Below are positions 26,778-35,196 of a stretch of 64,000 bases of DNA, one piece after another. The stretch lies in NCBI GenBank assembly GCA_963702175.1, contig OY969721.1, positions 1,240,001 through 1,304,000 on the forward strand, read 5' to 3'. Position numbers and translations under genes: made by a program. Under the pieces are notes generated by a model, which worked only from the letters and a program-made list of their open reading frames with translations, was not told the DNA's origin and did not search any database. The stretch's first letter is position 1, and the number at the start of each line of letters is the position of its first letter. Origin of the DNA: VRUE01 sp963702175. Lineage in GTDB: Bacteria > Actinomycetota > Thermoleophilia > Solirubrobacterales > 70-9.

Positions 26778-26881
26778 CCCGGTAGGGGTAGAGCGTCTTG
26801 TACTTTTTCGGCCAATCCAACCTCGGACGGCCCGAGTCTCTCTCCGAAAAAGTTAAGCGGAACCCCTACCGGGATGGGCTC
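26770..26881. repeat. palindromic repeat element, copy A (112 bp)
   Basis: Its termini are perfect 20-bp inverted repeats (GAGCCCATCCCGGTAGGGGT and its complement). Inside them, CGTCTTGTACTTTTT and AAAAAGTTAAG are shared with copy B at 44812-44891 when that copy is reversed. The centre differs. The right end supplies the stop codon of PafBC and the left end a possible start codon of the metallo-hydrolase. No coding capacity. Confidence 0.92.
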
Positions 26882-28929
26882 GCACCAACCTCTTTTGCAA
26901 TCGCCTCCCGCGCGTCCTCGGGCTCGAGCACGACGAGGTCGCCGGCGCCGCGCAGGATCTCCCGCACCAGCCACGAGGTGCCCGCGTAGGGAAGCTCGAT
27001 CACCACGGCGCCGTCGGCCAGCTCCTCGACCACGGTGCGCTCCTCGCGCAGCCAGCGGGCCCGCTCGGGCGAGACCCAGACACGGGCGACCTGGGCGGTC
27101 GGTACCTCTCCGTGGGTCATCCAGCCCTCAACCCCCGCCAGCTCTTCGACCTCGGGACGGGCCTCAAAGGTCTGCTTGGAGGGCTTCGCCTCTTTGATCC
27201 GGTCGAGCTTGAAGTGGCGGATCCCCTCTTTGGTCAGGTCGTAGCACTCGACGTACCAGCCCTCGCGCCCATTCTCCAGCCGGTAGGGCTCGACCGCCCG
27301 TTTGGTGAACTGGTCCTCGTTCTCCTTGTAGTAGGTGAGATCGAGCACGCGGCGACCGGCGATCGCGTCGTTGACGACCCGCACGATCTTGGTGTCGCCG
27401 CCGCTGGCCGAGGCGATCTCCAGCCCCTCCTCGGAGGGGTCGTGGCCGAGCGCCTCGACGATTTTCTTGCGGGCGCTCGCCAGGCTGCCCTGCGGCAGGT
27501 GATCGCCGAAGAGGTCGATCGCCGCGACCAGCGCCTTCGCCTCCAGCGGCAGCAGGCGGGCCGGGCGGGCGAAGTTGTCGCCGTAGGGCTCGGAGTCGAC
27601 CTCGATCTCGTCGCCGAGGATTTCGGCGTAGAGGACGTAGGTGCCGCCGCCGAAGTTGACCACGTTGAGCAGCTCGATGTCCTCTCGCAGCTCCTCGTCG
27701 GTCAGCTCGAGCCGCTGGCGCAGTTCGGCGACCCCCAGCCGCTCGCTCCGCTTGGCAGAGTCGATCAGGAGGCCGGCGAGGGTGACGAGGCGGGCGAAGC
27801 GCTCGGGGCGGATCGCCGCCTCGCCGCGGCCATTGGAGCGTCCCCGCGAGGCGTCCTCGCGAGGCGGCCGCTCAACCGTCTTGGCCGGCTCGAACCCGTT
27901 GTGGTGGCGCTGGTGGAGCAGCCCGAGGCGGCCGTCCGCTTCCTCGCGCAGCTCGTCGGGGGCCAGCACCTGGGCGTTCTGACGCCAGCGCAGCACCCAA
28001 GCGATCAGCTCGCGTGGTGAGGCGTAGTCGGTCTCGTAGACCGAGCCCTTGCCGGGTGCCCCGTCGGACTTCTTCGCCGGGCGCAGCTTGCCGTACTCGC
28101 CGAAGTCGCGCTCGATCAGCCAGGCGATGCGATCACGGACGAAGATCCTCGCCCGGCCGCGGATCTCCCCCAGCTGCCAATCGGCGCGCTGGCCGTAGTC
28201 GCGGCGGTCGAAGTCCTCGGGCGGAGTGAAGTCGTGCTCGGCCTTGGAGGCGTAGCCGACCTTGCCCTGGATCCGCGAGAGGCGGAAGACGCGGACAGCC
28301 TCGCGCTCGTGCGAGTAGCCGATCAAGTAGAACTGGCCACCGCGGAAGACCAGGTGGTACGGGTCGACCTTGCGCTTCGTCGTCTCGTCACGCTCCATCG
28401 TGTAGTAGGTGAACTCGATCGTCTTGCGGCGCGAGATCGCCGTCTCGATCTTGGAGAGGCGCTGGGAGAGGTCGCGGCCGCCGGCGGAGGCGGTCATCGC
28501 GATCTCGACCGGGGGGCGCTCGCCCTCGCTGATCGGGTTGGGATGGCCCCAGGCGACCTGCTGCAGGGCCAAGCGCAGCGGCTCGGCGTAGGCGAAGCCG
28601 CCGTCGGTGAGCAGGGACAGCGCGGTCGAGAGCGCCGCCAGCTCCTCGTCGGAGAAGGTGATCGGGTCGAGGTAGAAGTTCTCCGGCGGCAGCGAGTAGA
28701 GCTCGGCCTCGAAGAAGCCCTCGCCCGGTTTCTCGACCCCGAGCTGGATCCCGAGGCTCTCCAGCTCGGCGCGGTCGGCGTAGAAGCGGCGCGCGAAGGC
28801 GTCGTCGTTCATGTCGCTGTAGCCCTCGACCTCGCGCTTGATCTCGAGCGCCGAAACCGGCCTGCCCTGGGCCATCAGGAACGAGATCAGCGAAAGCTGG
28901 CGGATCAGCTTCTCGGTGTCCTTTGCCAC
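26866..28929 (-). CDS. pafBC: fused PafB-PafC-type WYL regulator
   Basis: At 687 residues it joins two complete HTH-WYL units: a first unit (1-330) with SLISFLMAQGRPVSALEIK, FTYYTMERDETTKRKVDPYH and FYLIGYSHEREAVRVFRL, and a second (about 375-687) with ERFARLVTLAGLLIDSAKRS, LTYYKENEDQFTKRAVEPYR and WYVECYDLTKEGIRHFKLDR. In most actinobacteria PafB and PafC are separate and act as a heterodimer that turns on LexA-independent DNA-damage genes; fused forms are known. No proteasome genes are beside it. The final residues and stop are contributed by palindromic repeat A. Confidence 0.9.
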   Translation of the reverse strand: MAKDTEKLIRQLSLISFLMAQGRPVSALEIKREVEGYSDMNDDAFARRFYADRAELESLGIQLGVEKPGEGFFEAELYSLPPENFYLDPITFSDEELAALSTALSLLTDGGFAYAEPLRLALQQVAWGHPNPISEGERPPVEIAMTASAGGRDLSQRLSKIETAISRRKTIEFTYYTMERDETTKRKVDPYHLVFRGGQFYLIGYSHEREAVRVFRLSRIQGKVGYASKAEHDFTPPEDFDRRDYGQRADWQLGEIRGRARIFVRDRIAWLIERDFGEYGKLRPAKKSDGAPGKGSVYETDYASPRELIAWVLRWRQNAQVLAPDELREEADGRLGLLHQRHHNGFEPAKTVERPPREDASRGRSNGRGEAAIRPERFARLVTLAGLLIDSAKRSERLGVAELRQRLELTDEELREDIELLNVVNFGGGTYVLYAEILGDEIEVDSEPYGDNFARPARLLPLEAKALVAAIDLFGDHLPQGSLASARKKIVEALGHDPSEEGLEIASASGGDTKIVRVVNDAIAGRRVLDLTYYKENEDQFTKRAVEPYRLENGREGWYVECYDLTKEGIRHFKLDRIKEAKPSKQTFEARPEVEELAGVEGWMTHGEVPTAQVARVWVSPERARWLREERTVVEELADGAVVIELPYAGTSWLVREILRGAGDLVVLEPEDAREAIAKEVGASPSR

Positions 28930-29012
28930 GGATCGCAGGATAGTCGGGGCGGCCTGAGTGGCATTTGGCCCCCTGCCGCGGATTCCCGCATTTTGGATAC
29001 TGTGGTCGCGCC

Positions 29013-29330
29013 GTGGACCTGCTGCGCAACCTGTTCGGCAACCTGACCTCGGGGATCATCAGGCTCGCCGTGACCGGCGGGATCCTGGTCCTCTGCTACC
29101 TCTTCATCGTCAAGCCGGTCCTTGACACGACCAGCGACGCAATCCGCTCGAGCGGGATCGGAGAGATCGGCAAGAGCCTCGAGGGGGTCGGCAAAGAGAT
29201 CAAACGCCAGGTCCGCCACTCGCTCAAAGTGACCAAGCAGAAGGGCGTCAATCCCCAGAAGCTGATCCGATGCATCAAGCAGGCGCAGGGAAACACGAAA
29301 GAGATCCAGCGCTGTACCCGCAAATTCTGA
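29013..29330 (+). CDS. small single-pass membrane protein
   Basis: In 105 residues there is one N-terminal membrane helix (LAVTGGILVLCYLFIV) followed by an amphipathic helix and a basic Lys-rich tail with two Cys (IRCIKQAQ and QRCTRKF). GTG 29013 is taken as start because the hydrophobic N-terminus follows directly; there is no strong ribosome binding site, so it may be leaderless (GATACT upstream). Divergent from PafBC; function unknown. Confidence 0.7.
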   Translation: MDLLRNLFGNLTSGIIRLAVTGGILVLCYLFIVKPVLDTTSDAIRSSGIGEIGKSLEGVGKEIKRQVRHSLKVTKQKGVNPQKLIRCIKQAQGNTKEIQRCTRKF

Positions 29331-29334
29331 GCGA

Positions 29335-30426
29335 CTAAGCGGCGCGCTGGCCGAAGTAAGCGGAACCTGAGAGCGCGCGGTCGAAGCTCGACCAAGACTC
29401 GCCGGCGGGCAGCTCGCGCTCGAGACGGTCGAAGCTGCCGAGGCGGCCGCCGAGGTTGTCGATCATGTGCACGAGCACGGCCTCGCGGGTGGCGGGGACG
29501 ACAGGCGAGCCGTGTTCGAGCGAGCCGTGGTGGCTGAGGATGATGTGGAGCACGGCTTGGGCCAGAGCCGGGTCGAAGCCGGGGATCTCCTCGATCTCGC
29601 GGCGCACCTTGTAGTAGCCGAGCGGGATCTCACCCTGCAGGCGGCCGGCGTCGGTGAGGTCGATCGCCAGCGGGTCGTCGTTGTAGGCCTCGGTCTTGCC
29701 GATGTCGTGGAGCAGCGCGCCGGTCACCGCGACGTCGCGGTCGATCCCCGGGAAAAAGGCGGCGGCAGCGCTGACCGCCTGGGCGACCGAGAGCGTGTGC
29801 TCAAGCAGGCCGTGGCGGTAGGCCTGGTGGTAGACCTTCGCCGCTGGGGCGTCGCGGAAGCGCGCCCAGATTGGGGAGCCCTCGCCGAAGAAGCGGTCGA
29901 GCAGGTCGCGCAGCTGGGGGTCCTGGACCGTGGCGAGCAGCTCTCGCAGGTCGCTCGCCAGGCGGTCGAAGGAGACCTCCGACCCTGGCGCGAGGTCCTC
30001 GGACTGATACTCGTCCGGGCCCGCCGCGCGCAGCTCGGCGATCTTGATCTTCGACCCCCAGCGCTCGCTCACCTCGAAGGACCCGCTGACGAAGACCGCC
30101 GTCCCCGACGTCGCTAGTGCATAGCGCTCCTCAGCGTCCTCCCAGCAGACCGCCTCGACCGCGCCGCTGGCGTCGCCAAGCGTCAGCCGCAGCCAGGGCT
30201 CACCGTTGCGCTTGCGCCGCAGCTCCCGCGCTCGTACCGCGTAGACGCCGGCCACCCGCTGGCCGTCCTCGAGCTCGAGCAGCGGGACCCGTTGCTGGGC
30301 CGTCACCGGCGAGGCCGCGGAAACGGCAGGCTCGGCCAGCTCCGGCGAGGCCGCTGGTTCGACCTGGGCCGCCGGTTCCACTCGAACCGTCTCCTCAGCG
30401 AGGCCAGTGAGCGCTTCCTGCGTCAT
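29335..30426 (-). CDS. YhaM-type 3'-5' exoribonuclease (OB fold plus HD domain)
   Basis: The 363-residue protein has a variable acidic and Ala-rich N-terminus, then an OB-fold domain (RVAGVYAVRARELRRKRNGE and FVSGSFEVSERWG). A catalytic HD domain follows, with the metal site HTLSVAQ, LLHDIGKTEAY and ILSHHGSLE. This is the YhaM/CBF1 architecture of exoribonucleases that trim short RNA or DNA. ATG 30426 was chosen since the next upstream frame lacks domain similarity. Its 3' end lies 4 nt past the convergent small membrane protein. Confidence 0.87.
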   Translation of the reverse strand: MTQEALTGLAEETVRVEPAAQVEPAASPELAEPAVSAASPVTAQQRVPLLELEDGQRVAGVYAVRARELRRKRNGEPWLRLTLGDASGAVEAVCWEDAEERYALATSGTAVFVSGSFEVSERWGSKIKIAELRAAGPDEYQSEDLAPGSEVSFDRLASDLRELLATVQDPQLRDLLDRFFGEGSPIWARFRDAPAAKVYHQAYRHGLLEHTLSVAQAVSAAAAFFPGIDRDVAVTGALLHDIGKTEAYNDDPLAIDLTDAGRLQGEIPLGYYKVRREIEEIPGFDPALAQAVLHIILSHHGSLEHGSPVVPATREAVLVHMIDNLGGRLGSFDRLERELPAGESWSSFDRALSGSAYFGQRAA

Positions 30427-30474
30427 GCCAATCCAAGGTAGAGGCGCTCGCGGACGGCCTGATATGCATCGCGT

Positions 30475-30882
30475 ATGGCTCGCGTCCTCTTCGTCTGCCT
30501 CCACAACGCCGGCCGCTCGCAGATCAGCGAGGCGCTCTTCACGCGTGCCGCGGACGGGCGTCACGAGGCGCGCTCGGCCGGGACGACGCCGGCCGACCGC
30601 GTCCACCCCGAGGTGGCCGAGGCGATGCGCGAGCTGGGGATCGACCTCAGAGACCGCGTGCCGCGCGAGCTGAGCCGCGAGGACGCCGAGTGGGCCGACG
30701 TGGTGGTGACGATGGGCTGTGGCGACAAATGCCCCTACATCCCGGGCAAGCGCTACCTCGACTGGGAGCTGCCCGACCCGAAGGGACGCCCGCTCGAGGA
30801 GGTCCGCGCCACGTGCGACGAGATCGGGCGGCGCGTCGAAGAGCTGATCGGCGAGCTGGAGGGCGGCGAGCCGGGGAGCTAG
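30475..30882 (+). CDS. arsC: arsenate reductase, low-molecular-weight phosphatase fold
   Basis: The 135-residue protein opens VLFVCLHNAGRSQ, the CX5R active-site loop of low-molecular-weight phosphatases and ArsC. It has TMGCGDKCPYIPGKRYLDW with two more Cys, as in thioredoxin- or mycothiol-linked arsenate reductases, and ends in a helical tail. It would reduce As(V) to As(III) in the cytoplasm. No ars operon partner lies beside it. The stop overlaps the convergent cupredoxin stop by 4 nt. Confidence 0.88.
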   Translation: MARVLFVCLHNAGRSQISEALFTRAADGRHEARSAGTTPADRVHPEVAEAMRELGIDLRDRVPRELSREDAEWADVVVTMGCGDKCPYIPGKRYLDWELPDPKGRPLEEVRATCDEIGRRVEELIGELEGGEPGS

Positions 30883-31340
30883 CCGGGTTCGACCACTTCG
30901 ACCGTGCCCCGCATGTCGGGGTGGATCTCGCAGAAGTACGGGTAGCTGCCTGCGTCCTTGAAGCTCTCCGACCCCAGCTTGCCTTCCTCGAGGGTGCCGG
31001 TGTCGAAGGAGCCGTCGTCGGCGGTCGCGGTGTGCGGTGCCGAGTCCCGGTTGATCCAGATCACCTTGCCGCCGGCCTCGATCGTGACCGGATCCGGCTC
31101 ATAAGTGAATTCGACGATCTCGACTTTCCCCGCCCGCACAGCGTCGCCGCTCGGCGCCGGGGCGTTGGCGCCCTGCTGGGTCGCGTCGCCTTCCGGTTCG
31201 GGCGCGCCGCCTTCCGGCGCGGTCGCGGTGGCTTCCCCCCCGGAGCCGTCCCCGCCTGAGTCATCGTCGTCACCGCACCCCGCCAAGGCGAGGCCCAAGA
31301 CGACGAGTACGAGCGCGGGGAAGGCCAGGGGGAGCCGCAT
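30879..31340 (-). CDS. cupredoxin lipoprotein
   Basis: In 153 residues, the signal LALAGC is a lipobox with Cys at about 22. After a long Gly/Glu/Pro-rich linker comes a type-1 copper domain with ligands His in SAPHTATA, Cys and His in YFCEIHPDM, and Met in the same loop. It would carry electrons or store copper outside the membrane. Convergent with arsC. Confidence 0.9.
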   Translation of the reverse strand: MRLPLAFPALVLVVLGLALAGCGDDDDSGGDGSGGEATATAPEGGAPEPEGDATQQGANAPAPSGDAVRAGKVEIVEFTYEPDPVTIEAGGKVIWINRDSAPHTATADDGSFDTGTLEEGKLGSESFKDAGSYPYFCEIHPDMRGTVEVVEPG

Positions 31341-31399
31341 ATAGGGCGTCGCTACCCACTCCGCTGTGTTTCGAACCCGCTCTACTAGGCTTCCGCGCG

Positions 31400-31687
31400 A
31401 TGAAGCCGATGCGCTACATCGCCCTGGCCGAGGCGACCAGCTTCCTCGCCCTGCTGATCGCTTCGTACGTCAAGCGCACCGGGGGCGACGAGATCGGGGT
31501 GCAGATCCTCGGCCCGATTCACGGAGCCCTCTTCATCGTCTACGTGATCGTCGCCCTCAACCTGCGCGCGCAGATGGGCTGGTCCGCGCAGACCACCTTC
31601 TGGATCCTGGTCGGGGCCGTGGTCCCCTTCGGCGGCTACGTCGTCGACTGGTGGCTGGTCCGGGAAGCGCGCCGCACCGCGGCATGA
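31400..31687 (+). CDS. DUF3817 small membrane protein
   Basis: The 95-residue protein has three membrane helices, starting ALAEATSFLALLIASYV and including LGPIHGALFIVYVIVA and a C-terminal PFGGYVVDWWL, a pattern shared by DUF3817 proteins of actinobacteria. Function is unknown. Its stop overlaps the start of the peptidase gene (ATGA). Confidence 0.85.
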   Translation: MKPMRYIALAEATSFLALLIASYVKRTGGDEIGVQILGPIHGALFIVYVIVALNLRAQMGWSAQTTFWILVGAVVPFGGYVVDWWLVREARRTAA

Positions 31688-32355
31688 CCGCGACGGGGCT
31701 GCTGGCGCTCGGCGTCGCCGCCCTCCTCCTCGGCGGAGCGCCGGCTCCGGCCTCGCGAGCGATCGAGCGGCCGCCCCGCTTCGAGGGCGTCGCCGCCCCG
31801 ATCGACGACCGCACCCGCGAGCGGATGACCGGCGTCTCCTGGCGGCGGGGCTGTCCGGTCGGCCTTGGCGAGCTGCGCCTACTCAAGGTCAGCCACTGGG
31901 GATTCGACAGGCGGGTCCACCGGGGGCGGTTGGTCGTCCATCGCGAGGAGGCTGGGGCGATGCTGCGCACGATGCGGACCCTCTTCCGGCTGCGCTTCCC
32001 GATCAGGCAGATGCGCCTGGTCGACGCCTACGGCGCCGACGACCGCCAAAGCATGGCCGCCGACAACACCTCCGCCTTCAACTGCCGCTACGTCGCCGGA
32101 CAGCCTGGAGTCTGGTCGGAGCACGCCTACGGCCGGGCGATCGACGTCAACCCGATCGAGAACCCGTACGTGACCGGCTCCGGCTACGTCTCGCCGCCTG
32201 CCGGCGCTCCCTACGCCCAGCGCTCGCGCCACAGGCCGGGGATGATCCACCGCGGCGGGCCGGTCGTCGCCGCCTTCGCCGCCGCCGGCTGGGAGTGGGC
32301 CGGCAACTGGGTCGGGACCAGGGACTACCAGCACTTCTCGGCGACCGGCAGCTGA
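31684..32355 (+). CDS. M15-family D-Ala-D-Ala carboxypeptidase-like protein
   Basis: The 223-residue protein has a signal peptide, then SAFNCRYVAG, SEHAYGRAIDVNPIENPY (the SxHxxGxAxD zinc motif of M15) and WAGNWVGTRDYQHFSA with the last zinc His. It probably trims the cell wall outside the cell. ATG 31684 overlaps the previous stop. Confidence 0.9.
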   Translation: MTATGLLALGVAALLLGGAPAPASRAIERPPRFEGVAAPIDDRTRERMTGVSWRRGCPVGLGELRLLKVSHWGFDRRVHRGRLVVHREEAGAMLRTMRTLFRLRFPIRQMRLVDAYGADDRQSMAADNTSAFNCRYVAGQPGVWSEHAYGRAIDVNPIENPYVTGSGYVSPPAGAPYAQRSRHRPGMIHRGGPVVAAFAAAGWEWAGNWVGTRDYQHFSATGS

Positions 32356-32374
32356 GTGCGCCGGTGCGCGCTTG

Positions 32375-33106
32375 TCACTGAGGGCGGCGGTGCACCTCGG
32401 TGGCGGCGGCCTGGTCGCGCGGTCGCACGACGATCTCGTCGACGTTGACGTGCGAGGGCTGGGCGACGGCCCAGCGGATGCACTCGGCGACGTCCTCCGC
32501 CCTCAGTGGCGTCATCCCTTCGTAGACCCGGTCCGCGGCCTCTTCGTCGCCGCCGAAGCGGACCAGGGAGAACTCCGTCTCCACCATCCCCGGCGCGACC
32601 TCGGTGACCCGTACCGGCTCGCCCAAAAGCTCCAGACGCAGCGCCCGCAGCGCTGCCCGCTGGGCGGACTTGGCGGCGTTGTAGCCGGCGCCGCCGCGGT
32701 AGGCCTCGAAGGCGGCGATGCTGGTGACGCCGACGACGTGCCCGTCGCCTGACTCGATCAGCTTCGGCAACAGGGCGCGAGTCATCCGCATCGTCCCCAT
32801 CACGTTCGCCTCGTACATCTGCAGCCACTTCTCCTCGTCGGCATCGCCCAGCGGCTCGAAGCCGAGCGCGCCGCCGGCGTTGTTGACCAGTACGTCGCAG
32901 CTCGGGACCTCGGTGACGAAGGCGGTGACCGAGTCAGGGTCGGCGACGTCGAGCGCGATCGCTTGGCCGCCGATCTCCGCGGCCAGCTCCTGCAGCCGCT
33001 CCAGCCGGCGCGCGCCGAGGATCACCTGGTGACCATCGGCGGCCAGGGCCCTCGCCGTGGCGGCGCCGATCCCGCTCGAAGCACCGGTGACGACAGCGGT
33101 CCTCAC
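32375..33106 (-). CDS. short-chain dehydrogenase/reductase
   Basis: This 243-residue classical SDR has GASSGIGAATA, LVNNAGGALG, the catalytic Ser in TSIAAF and YNAAK. The C-terminus is VNVDEIVVRP as in NADP-dependent YdfG-like enzymes. Its ATG overlaps the pyrD stop (ATGA), so it is translated with pyrD. Substrate unknown. Confidence 0.9.
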   Translation of the reverse strand: MRTAVVTGASSGIGAATARALAADGHQVILGARRLERLQELAAEIGGQAIALDVADPDSVTAFVTEVPSCDVLVNNAGGALGFEPLGDADEEKWLQMYEANVMGTMRMTRALLPKLIESGDGHVVGVTSIAAFEAYRGGAGYNAAKSAQRAALRALRLELLGEPVRVTEVAPGMVETEFSLVRFGGDEEAADRVYEGMTPLRAEDVAECIRWAVAQPSHVNVDEIVVRPRDQAAATEVHRRPQ

Positions 33107-34125
33107 TCAGCTCCCTGCCCGACAGCTTCGCCGATCGAGGACCAACGCGAGTCGCGCAGGCGACGGGAGAGGCCGCGGTTGAGGCGGTGCGGCCAGAACG
33201 GGCCGCCGTAGACGAACGCGGTGTAGGCCTGGACCAGGGAGGCCCCGGCGAGGATGCACCCCCAGACGTCGTCGGCGCTCTCGATGCCCCCCACGGAGAC
33301 AAGCGTGAGGCGGTCGCCGACCTTGGCGTGGAGCAGGCGCAGGACCTCGAGCGCCCGCGCCTGCAGCGGCCGGCCGGAGAGGCCGCCGCCGTGCTGCTGT
33401 GCGGCTATCTCCGCCGTGCTGTAGCGGGCGAGCGTCGTATCGACGGTGGTGTTGACGGCGATGATGCCGTCCAGCTCGAGGCGCAGGGCCATGTCCGCGA
33501 TCTCTTCGATCTCCGCGTTCGAGAGGTCGGGCGCGAGCTTGACCAGCAGCGGCACCTCCCGGTCGCGGGCGCAGACCCGCAGCTCCTCGCGCACGCCTGT
33601 GACGAGGGCCGTGAGGTGCTCGACCGATTGCATCTGCCGTAGGCCGGGTGTGTTGGGAGAGCTGACGTTGAGCGCGACGTAGTCGGCGTGCGGCGCCAGC
33701 GCCCGCACTGTCTCGCGGTAGTCGGGGACCGCGTCCTCGACGTCGATGGCTTTCGTCTTGCCGACGTTGGCCCCGAGCACTGCCTGCGTGCGGCGGCGAA
33801 CGAGCCGCTCTGCCACTGCCTCGCTGCCGTCGTTGGGGAAGCCGAGAGCGTTGAGCAGCGCCCGGTCCCGCGGCAGCCGCGTAACCCGGGGGCGCTCGGG
33901 ATTGCCCTCCTGCGCCCGGGCGGTGACCGTGCCGACCTCGACCGCGCCGAAGCCGAGCGCCGCCAGCGCCTCGAACGCGGTCGCGTTCTTGTCGAGGCCG
34001 GCGGCGACGGCGAGTGGGCTGTGAAAACCGAGGCCCATCGCCTGGACACCGAGACCAGGGTCACGAGGCCGCAGAAGCCAGCCGAGGAGAGCCAGCAGGC
34101 CGGGGATTCGGGCGGCGGTCCGCAT
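33103..34125 (-). CDS. pyrD: dihydroorotate dehydrogenase (quinone), class 2
   Basis: Class 2 features are LAVAAGLDKNATAFEAL, PRVTRLPRDRALLNALGFPNDG, the active-site NVSSPNTPGLR and VGGIESADD for FMN binding. It oxidises dihydroorotate to orotate at the membrane. The first ATG gives 340 residues, but the class-2 N-terminal membrane helix LYRAFFRLILQHIDAERVHG is encoded in frame upstream to 34203, where the only candidate start codons are ATC (34203) or an internal CTG. GAAGAG sits just ahead of the ATC. So the true start may be non-standard and overlap the hydrolase end. Confidence 0.9.
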   Translation of the reverse strand: MRTAARIPGLLALLGWLLRPRDPGLGVQAMGLGFHSPLAVAAGLDKNATAFEALAALGFGAVEVGTVTARAQEGNPERPRVTRLPRDRALLNALGFPNDGSEAVAERLVRRRTQAVLGANVGKTKAIDVEDAVPDYRETVRALAPHADYVALNVSSPNTPGLRQMQSVEHLTALVTGVREELRVCARDREVPLLVKLAPDLSNAEIEEIADMALRLELDGIIAVNTTVDTTLARYSTAEIAAQQHGGGLSGRPLQARALEVLRLLHAKVGDRLTLVSVGGIESADDVWGCILAGASLVQAYTAFVYGGPFWPHRLNRGLSRRLRDSRWSSIGEAVGQGAE

Positions 34126-34175
34126 CGCCGCGACCGCGAATCCATGGACGCGCTCGGCGTCGATGTGCTGGAGGA

Positions 34176-35081
34176 TCAGCCTGAAGAAGGCCCTATAGAG
34201 GATGGCTCTTCACCGGCGGCCACGATAGCCGCGTCGAGGGCGGCGGCGATCCGCTCCGGGCATTCGATCTGGGGGTAGTGAGCAGCATCGGGCAGCTCGA
34301 TCACCTCGACCCCGGGGCGGAGCGCCCGCAGCCCGTCGAGGACGTCGACGGTGGCGACCGGGTCGAGCAAGCCCCAGGCGAGCGTCAGCGCGCCCGGCCA
34401 GTCGCGGATCGCCCCATGCCAGCGCTCGGTGAACCGTTCGCGCTCCGCCATGTAGTGGATGGTGCGGTGGGCGACGCGCTGACCGCCGTTGTGGGAGAGC
34501 AACGACCACTGGTCGGCCGCCTCCTCGGAGCTGAGCGGATGCTCAGCGGAGAAGACGCGGGAGAACTGAGCGCGAAAGCTCCGCTCCGAGGTCAGCCTCG
34601 CGAACAACGGCCCGAGCCTGCTGCGCAGCAGCCGCTGCCCGACCGTCGGGCTGGAGAGGTGGAGCAGCATGCTGCCGTTGAAGAGCAGCGCCCCTTTCAT
34701 GTCGAAGCCGAGCTCGCCGCGCAGGTCGCGAGCCATCAGCTCGGTGGCGACCGAGGTACCCATGTCGTGGGCGACGACGAAGACCGGCGGCGAACCAGCC
34801 CGCCGCACCAGCTCTTCCACCGCATCCGCCTGCCAGGCCAGCGTGTACTCGTAATCGCGAGGCTTCTCGGAGAGGCCGAAGCCGAGGAAGTCGAAGGCCA
34901 GCGCGTTTGTCTCGGGCCGCAGCTCGAGCAGGCGCTTCCAGTCATAAGAGCACGACGGGAACCCATGGAGGAAGAGCAGCAACGGCCCGCTTCCCTCGCG
35001 CCGCCAGACGAATAGCCGCCGGCCGAGGACGTTCTCGAACGTCCCCTCGTCTCGCCACCGCTCTGCGGATTTAGTCAGCAT
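34176..35081 (-). CDS. alpha/beta hydrolase, haloalkane dehalogenase/epoxide hydrolase-like
   Basis: The 301-residue protein has the oxyanion loop LLFLHGFPSCSYDW, the nucleophile elbow VVAHDMGTSVA with Asp in place of Ser, a helical cap and the C-terminal DAAHYPQIECP with catalytic His. An Asp nucleophile points to dehalogenase or epoxide-hydrolase chemistry. Its end overlaps the 5' coding signal of pyrD. Confidence 0.88.
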   Translation of the reverse strand: MLTKSAERWRDEGTFENVLGRRLFVWRREGSGPLLLFLHGFPSCSYDWKRLLELRPETNALAFDFLGFGLSEKPRDYEYTLAWQADAVEELVRRAGSPPVFVVAHDMGTSVATELMARDLRGELGFDMKGALLFNGSMLLHLSSPTVGQRLLRSRLGPLFARLTSERSFRAQFSRVFSAEHPLSSEEAADQWSLLSHNGGQRVAHRTIHYMAERERFTERWHGAIRDWPGALTLAWGLLDPVATVDVLDGLRALRPGVEVIELPDAAHYPQIECPERIAAALDAAIVAAGEEPSSIGPSSG

Positions 35082-35157
35082 CGCTACAGAGTCTCACTTA
35101 TCGCGTTGGACAGTGAAAATTGTGGTGGACAGTAAATTTGCCAAGGATTCTCTATTA

Positions 35158-35176
35158 TTCAGTGATCATTACTGAA
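35158..35176. promoter_or_regulatory. inverted repeat upstream of the pentapeptide operon
   Basis: TTCAGT-GATCATT-ACTGAA is a perfect 6-bp inverted repeat 20 nt before the pentapeptide-protein ATG, in an AT-richer patch. It is a candidate operator. Confidence 0.4.
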
Positions 35177-35196
35177 GTGAAGAAAGGCATCGAAAG

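Noticed and set aside
35106..35136. Direct repeat TGGACAGT(G/A)AA upstream of the pentapeptide operon
   Set aside because: Could be promoter elements or operators, but spacing does not fit a -35/-10 pair and there is no second example.
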